64,000 nucleotides of DNA from Planctomycetota bacterium (GTDB lineage Bacteria > Planctomycetota > UBA1135 > GCA-002748355). Each line of letters starts with the position of its first letter. Within the stretch, counting starts at the first letter, position 1. Both the position numbers and the translations under genes were made by a program. Under the pieces are notes generated by a model. It had not been told where the DNA came from and searched no databases. It saw nothing but the letters and a program-made list of their open reading frames with translations. The stretch spans positions 310,001 through 374,000 of the forward strand of contig JACKHW010000006.1 in assembly GCA_020638795.1 (NCBI GenBank), in the 5' to 3' direction. This document shows, piece after piece, positions 60,180-64,000 of this stretch.

Positions 60180-61079
60180 ATGAGCCACATTCTGTGCAAT
60201 CTGGACGGGCAGATCGTCGACGCCGCGAAGGCCACGGTGTCCGTTCTCGACCGCAGCTTCTTGTTCGGGGACAGCATCTACGAGGTCGTGCGGACCCATC
60301 GGGGCCGGCTCTTCGGGGTCACGCGTCACTTGGCTCGCCTCGAGCGGAGCGCGGCGCGTCTCGGGTTCGAAGTCCCGATCGACGGGGCCGAACTCCGTCG
60401 ACGTATCGTCGACGTCGTCGCGGCGTTGGGGGCCACGGGCGAAACCTACGTGCGGATCGTCGTGACGCGCGGCATGGCCTCGGAGCCCAACATCGATCCC
60501 GCCTGCACGGTGTCTCGGCCTCTCGTCGTCCTGTATGCGCGCCAACTGTCGCCGCCCGATCCGCGTTGGCGTACGACCGGACTTTCCGCGCGCGTCGTGG
60601 ACGTCCTGCGGAACGATCGGCGCGCGATCGATCCGGCGATCAAGAGCGGAAACTACCTCAACAACATCCTCGGGTTGATGGAGGCAAGGCGGCACGCTGC
60701 CGACATTGCGCTCTTCCTCGGCACGCAAGGGCAGCTCACCGAGTCCGAGACGTCCAACGTGTGGCTCGTCCACGGTGACCGTTTGCGTACGCCGAGCCTC
60801 GAATCGGGAATCCTCGCGGGAATCACGCGCGACTTCGTGCTCGAGATGCTGCGGAGGGACGGAACCGCATGCGAAGAGTGCATGCTCACCGAGGCAGATC
60901 TGAGGAGCGCGGACGAGGTGTTCTTGACATCGACCGTCAAGGACGTGTGCGGGATCACGTCGCTGGATGGCATCCCGATCGGCTGTGGCGAAGTCGGGCC
61001 CGTGACGCGCGACATCGGCGAGAGGTTCGCGGTCGAACTCGACCGACTCGTCGCGGCGGAGTCGTCGACCTCGAGTTGA
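60180..61079 (+). CDS. Class IV PLP-dependent aminotransferase
   Basis: 299 residues from the ATG at 60180. Family blocks are VSVLDRSFLFGDSIYEVVRTHRG, TRHLARLERSAARLGFEV, the catalytic-Lys region AIKSGNYLNNILGLMEA near 155-171, TESETSNVWLV and GITRDFVLEM. Members include branched-chain amino acid aminotransferase, D-alanine aminotransferase and 4-amino-4-deoxychorismate lyase; the sequence alone does not separate these. The size and the LYAR and RGMASEP features fit BCAT/DAAT-type. It is divergent from purF and is followed by the methyltransferase gene after 30 bp. Confidence 0.9.
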   Translation: MSHILCNLDGQIVDAAKATVSVLDRSFLFGDSIYEVVRTHRGRLFGVTRHLARLERSAARLGFEVPIDGAELRRRIVDVVAALGATGETYVRIVVTRGMASEPNIDPACTVSRPLVVLYARQLSPPDPRWRTTGLSARVVDVLRNDRRAIDPAIKSGNYLNNILGLMEARRHAADIALFLGTQGQLTESETSNVWLVHGDRLRTPSLESGILAGITRDFVLEMLRRDGTACEECMLTEADLRSADEVFLTSTVKDVCGITSLDGIPIGCGEVGPVTRDIGERFAVELDRLVAAESSTSS

Positions 61080-61109
61080 CGACGATCTCGCGATGACGAC
61101 GCCCACGAG

Positions 61110-62534
61110 ATGACGCCTTCCGAAGACGCGCGACTGCGTGCCTATCGCTTCGCCGCCACGGCGACGGGCGCAGAGATCCTCGCGAAGCTCGTTGCTGCCG
61201 GCGATCCGCCGTCGCCCGGAGCGCTTCGCCGTCTCGATGCACAACTCGAGCGAACCACGCAGGATTTCGATCGCGCCGGGTTGCGAGCCTTCCTGTGTGA
61301 TCTCGCGCGTGCGCGATCGAAGTCGTTCGCGAAGTTCATGCCCCGAGACGCCGAGCACATGCTCGGTGAGGTCTCGATGCTCGAGCAGGCGTCGGGGCAT
61401 CGCGTCGCGACTTACAAAGCGCAGCGGTTCGCGCGTTTCGGTGTGCATGCGATGCTCGATGTGTGTTGTGGTCTCGGAGGTGACACGCGAGCGCTCGTTC
61501 GTACGTTCGGCTCAGCCTCCGTGTTCGCGATCGATCGAGATGCTGCTGCCGCATTCGTGACCGAGCACGCAACAGGATGTCGATCCCTCGTCGGCGATGC
61601 ATGCGCCGAACTCGGCCGGGCGATCGATCTCGCGCGTGCATCTGGAAATGCGAACCCGACCACGCGTGCGCTGCTGGTCGGTACGCACATCGACCCGGCT
61701 CGCCGGAGCGAAGGGAAGCGCCGAGGCGCGTCGCTCGAAGCACTCGACCCGAGTCTCGAGTCATGTCTCGATGCCGTCCTCGAAGTCGCACGCGATGGAG
61801 ACGTCCTCGCGCTCAAGCTCGCGCCGGGCCTCGACGCGAACGAAGTCCTCGGATGCCTGCACGCACGCGCCGGGCTGGACTCGGTCGAACTCGAGTGGAT
61901 AGCCGAACCCGAAGGTCTCGTGCAGGCCGTACTCTGGATCTCGGTTCGCCCTGCGGCATCGCTCGCGCGCGTCACGCGTCGCGCGACGCGCATCCTCGCT
62001 TCGATGCAAGAGGCCGAAGATGGAAGCGTCGCGACCGAGACGTTCGCGATGGATGTGGGAGCTTGCGCCCACCATCGATCCGATCCGGATTTCGATGACC
62101 TCGACCGGCTCGCGGGGGCTGCGTTGATCGAGCCCGACCCCGTTCTCGAGCGCGCGGGTGTACTCGACGCTTGGCTCGCCGAGCATGCACCGACGTCGCG
62201 CGAGTTGTGGCCAGGGCTCGGCCTCTACGTCGATCGCGACGATGCTGGACGTGCTGGTTTCGAGGCCACGAGGTTTCGGTGTCGTGCCACACGGATCCTC
62301 GCTGCAGCACCGTGGCGGCCCAAGAAGGTTCGCGCCCTGCTCGATGCACGCCGGGCTCGGGTTCGCGAATTCCGCACGAGGGGTCGCGCCGTCGATTTCG
62401 AGGAGGCGCGAGCGATCGTCTCGAGGGCGAGCGCGCGCGAGCAAAACCGCGATACGGTGGATCTGTGGGGCTTGAGACTCGGTCGCCGGAGGATCGCACT
62501 GCTCACGGAATCTACGGTCCGTTCTTGGTCATGA
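61110..62534 (+). CDS. THUMP-like-domain class I SAM methyltransferase
   Basis: 474 residues. The N-terminal helical part about 1-110 includes FMPRDAEHMLGEVSMLEQASGHRVATYKAQRFARFG, which is characteristic of THUMP-like-domain proteins. The SAM domain motif MLDVCCGLGGDTRAL is near 115-129, with the acidic DRDAAAAF next and LLVGTHIDPARR near 190-201, corresponding to the DPPR-type motif 4. The C-terminal part has GLGLYVDRDD and GFRATRFRC-like strands. The substrate is probably RNA, unproven. It starts 30 bp after the aminotransferase gene and may be co-transcribed. Confidence 0.82.
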   Translation: MTPSEDARLRAYRFAATATGAEILAKLVAAGDPPSPGALRRLDAQLERTTQDFDRAGLRAFLCDLARARSKSFAKFMPRDAEHMLGEVSMLEQASGHRVATYKAQRFARFGVHAMLDVCCGLGGDTRALVRTFGSASVFAIDRDAAAAFVTEHATGCRSLVGDACAELGRAIDLARASGNANPTTRALLVGTHIDPARRSEGKRRGASLEALDPSLESCLDAVLEVARDGDVLALKLAPGLDANEVLGCLHARAGLDSVELEWIAEPEGLVQAVLWISVRPAASLARVTRRATRILASMQEAEDGSVATETFAMDVGACAHHRSDPDFDDLDRLAGAALIEPDPVLERAGVLDAWLAEHAPTSRELWPGLGLYVDRDDAGRAGFEATRFRCRATRILAAAPWRPKKVRALLDARRARVREFRTRGRAVDFEEARAIVSRASAREQNRDTVDLWGLRLGRRRIALLTESTVRSWS

Positions 62535-62580
62535 TCGCGCGAAGGTCCATGATCGCGCGAACCACGTGGTGGACCGCTCG

Positions 62581-62913
62581 ATGGACAAACAGCAGGCAGA
62601 AGAACAACTCGCGATCTACGTGAAAGTCGTCGAAGAGATCGACCGCGGTTTCGAGCGGAGCATCGAGGAATACTCGAAGTGCTTCGTCGAGCGCGACGCG
62701 ATCGAGGACGCACTCGCTGCAGGGCTCGATACCGACGACGAGTTCCTCGTGCGGCTGTATGCGGCGGACGCGAAGCTGCGCACCCTGCTGCGCCCGACCA
62801 AGCACTCGATCCACGGGGAACAACCAGAGCGACGCTTCTGGTGGTGGGGCGTCCCCAAGCGGAACGCAGAAGCTCTCGAAGAGGCCGCACGCCAAACCGG
62901 CTGGATCGACTGA
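62581..62913 (+). CDS. Small protein of unknown function
   Basis: 110 residues from the ATG at 62581 (MDKQQAEEQLAIYVKVVEEID). It is helical and acidic (VVEEIDRGFERSIEEYSK), followed by AIEDALAAGLDTDDEFLVRLY, and a Trp-rich motif RRFWWWGVPKRN near residues 84-95. No family was recognised. A GTG at 62566 is an alternative start. Base composition and GC-ending codons are like the neighbours, so it is probably a real gene. Confidence 0.6.
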   Translation: MDKQQAEEQLAIYVKVVEEIDRGFERSIEEYSKCFVERDAIEDALAAGLDTDDEFLVRLYAADAKLRTLLRPTKHSIHGEQPERRFWWWGVPKRNAEALEEAARQTGWID

Positions 62914-62943
62914 CGGATCGAATCGGCCGAGGGTGCTTCGTCC

Positions 62944-63132
62944 TCAGACACGCAAGTCCACCAGTCGTCGTCCCATCGCACGACCGATCCGTTCGTAGTC
63001 CTGCCGTCCGATCTCGAGCACGTCTGCGCTCGCGCTTCCCGCGAGAGGTGGTGTGTTCGGGCATTGTGGTGTCGAGCCGTCACGGGCCACACGCCCGCTC
63101 TTCTTTGGCCCCGACAGTTCATGTCCATCCAC
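62944..63132 (-). CDS. Possible small protein, or detached 3' end of the next gene (doubtful)
   Basis: A GTG-started frame of 62 residues ending ADVLEIGRQDYERIGRAMGRRLVDLRV, which looks protein-like. It is in the same frame as the gene at 63178-64000 and is separated from it only by that gene's stop codon plus 45 bp. It could be an independent small gene or a continuation separated by a stop codon. No ribosome binding site is evident. Confidence 0.3.
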   Translation of the reverse strand: MDGHELSGPKKSGRVARDGSTPQCPNTPPLAGSASADVLEIGRQDYERIGRAMGRRLVDLRV

Positions 63133-63177
63133 GCCCGCGGGTGTCGCTCGAACTCCGCGAATTCGGGGTCGTCGTGC

Positions 63178-64000
63178 TCAGTCGTCACTGTCCGCGAGGA
63201 CGAAGCGCTGACCCGGAGTGAGCAGGAGGACGTGCGTTCCGAGCTTCTCGAAGCGTTCGATGGCCGGTTCGACTTCGTCGAGACGGTGGGAACGCGGGCG
63301 TGAGTCATCGAGCCAACGTCGCACGTCGAGGAAGCCTTCGAGAATGGTCACGCGCGGCCGAAACTTCGAAACGAAGTCGTCCGCCATCTCGTGGTCGGGG
63401 TCGAGCACGAGCACGTCGATACGCCCATCCGCGGAGTCGGGTAGCTGGACGTGTTCTGGTCGCGCCGACAGCGCGGGTGCCACGAGCGTGAATCCGTGGC
63501 CGTCCGTGATCTGATAGCCCATCGTCATCGGAACGCGCCCTCGCTCGTCGATGTCGGCGAGCGCGCGAATCACGAGCCCCGTGCCCACCTTGGTCTCCGA
63601 TCCGGGTTTCACGAGGTCGGGTAGATCGAGCGCGCCTCGTCCGGGCACATGGAACGAGAGATGCGCGAGCACCGGGATCTTCTGTTGACGCGCGCGCACG
63701 GTCGTCGGGTCCTGACGCTGCATCGGATCGCGGCTCGCAGCAAAGAGGACGGCGCTGACGATCGGCAATAGGCGATGCGTGTGGAGCGCAGACGGCGACA
63801 ACAACACCTCACCGTCGGGAGTGCGATAGAAGAAACCACGCCCGGGAAGTGCGATGATCTCCCGGTGTGTCGGCTTGCGGTCCCCCTCGAGGTCGCGCAG
63901 GAGTTCGCGCATCACGAGGTCCTGGAAGTAGAACGGCCCGTTTCGCAGGTAGCCGCTCAGTTCTCGAGGCATCTCGCGCTGGAGGAGCTTGTAGCACTCT
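63178..64000 (-). CDS. Unknown protein (5' partial, cut by the right edge)
   Basis: The frame is open to the right window edge, so the N-terminus is missing; the visible part has an in-frame ATG at 63972 (MPRELSGYLRNGPFY). The sequence is globular with MRELLRDLEGDRKPTHREII, an ALSARPEHVQLPDSADGRIDVLVLDPDHEMADDF stretch, then FRPRVTILEGFLDVRRWLDD. No family was recognised with confidence. The protein is not exported as far as visible. The stop codon TGA at 63178-63180 is followed by an in-frame open stretch (see 62944-63132). Confidence 0.7.
   Translation of the reverse strand, partial: ECYKLLQREMPRELSGYLRNGPFYFQDLVMRELLRDLEGDRKPTHREIIALPGRGFFYRTPDGEVLLSPSALHTHRLLPIVSAVLFAASRDPMQRQDPTTVRARQQKIPVLAHLSFHVPGRGALDLPDLVKPGSETKVGTGLVIRALADIDERGRVPMTMGYQITDGHGFTLVAPALSARPEHVQLPDSADGRIDVLVLDPDHEMADDFVSKFRPRVTILEGFLDVRRWLDDSRPRSHRLDEVEPAIERFEKLGTHVLLLTPGQRFVLADSDD

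Noticed and set aside
1..64000. CRISPR array
   Set aside because: No series of direct repeats separated by unique spacers of 25-40 bp was seen anywhere in the window.

Overview
The window is a GC-rich bacterial chromosome segment, most likely from a Planctomycetota (PVC group) bacterium. The indications are a very long GreA with a large N-terminal extension (as known in Chlamydia), several exported proteins sharing a C-terminal domain and carrying Kelch, HEAT or EF-hand-like repeats, exported CHAT and caspase-like proteases, and DUF502. This assignment is inferred from gene content; no marker phylogeny was run. No rRNA, CRISPR array, prophage or intact insertion sequence is visible.

Layout. 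1-8.3 kb: a HEAT-cyclophilin (cut by the window edge), a coiled-coil trypsin-like protease, a 165-bp inverted-repeat element, a membrane protein with a spermidine-synthase-like domain, a rhodanese and an unknown exported protein. 8.4-13.1 kb: DUF502, a primary-type sigma factor, HemW, a metallophosphoesterase and a membrane protein, with two perfect parS-like palindromes. 13.1-23.8 kb is the replication and segregation region: a diverged second copy of the inverted-repeat element, parA-parB, a membrane-anchored cyclophilin, a lipoprotein, an exported protein, an 818-bp non-coding segment with DnaA boxes (candidate oriC, without an adjacent dnaA), then dnaN, a dciA-like DUF721 gene and gyrB, and a stand-alone GspE/MshE N-terminal domain protein.

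24-31.3 kb: a CAU tRNA, a large exported protein with calcium-loop-like repeats, a lysine-rich-tailed protein ending in a clear intrinsic terminator, the giant GreA, a PstS-like lipoprotein and an outer-surface lipoprotein. 31.4-35.7 kb (minus strand): a tight run pdxS-pdxT-dehydrogenase-pyrE-flavin reductase-nucleotidyltransferase, joining vitamin B6 synthesis with a pyrimidine gene. 35.9-40.6 kb: an exported protein, then an ECF sigma / anti-sigma / RseB-like trio with 4-bp overlaps, and an exported protein with calcium-binding repeats.

40.9-51 kb (minus strand) is the most unusual part: an SRPBCC gene, an exported Kelch protein, an exported TPR-CHAT protease and a metacaspase-like lipoprotein, closely spaced, followed by a Cys_rich_CWC-DUF1289 protein and a membrane glycosyltransferase fused to two EF-hands. 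51.1-64 kb: tRNA-Arg, an M61 peptidase with PDZ, an exported protein, a PmtA-like methyltransferase, three glycosyltransferase-type genes, purF, a class IV aminotransferase, a THUMP-like methyltransferase, a small unknown protein, and an unknown gene cut by the right edge.

Two themes stand out. One is the chromosome-maintenance hub (parABS, candidate origin, dnaN-dciA-gyrB). The other is a surface/envelope repertoire (exported repeat proteins, clan CD proteases, an extracytoplasmic stress-type sigma system). Long antisense reading frames opposite real genes are high-GC artefacts and were left out.
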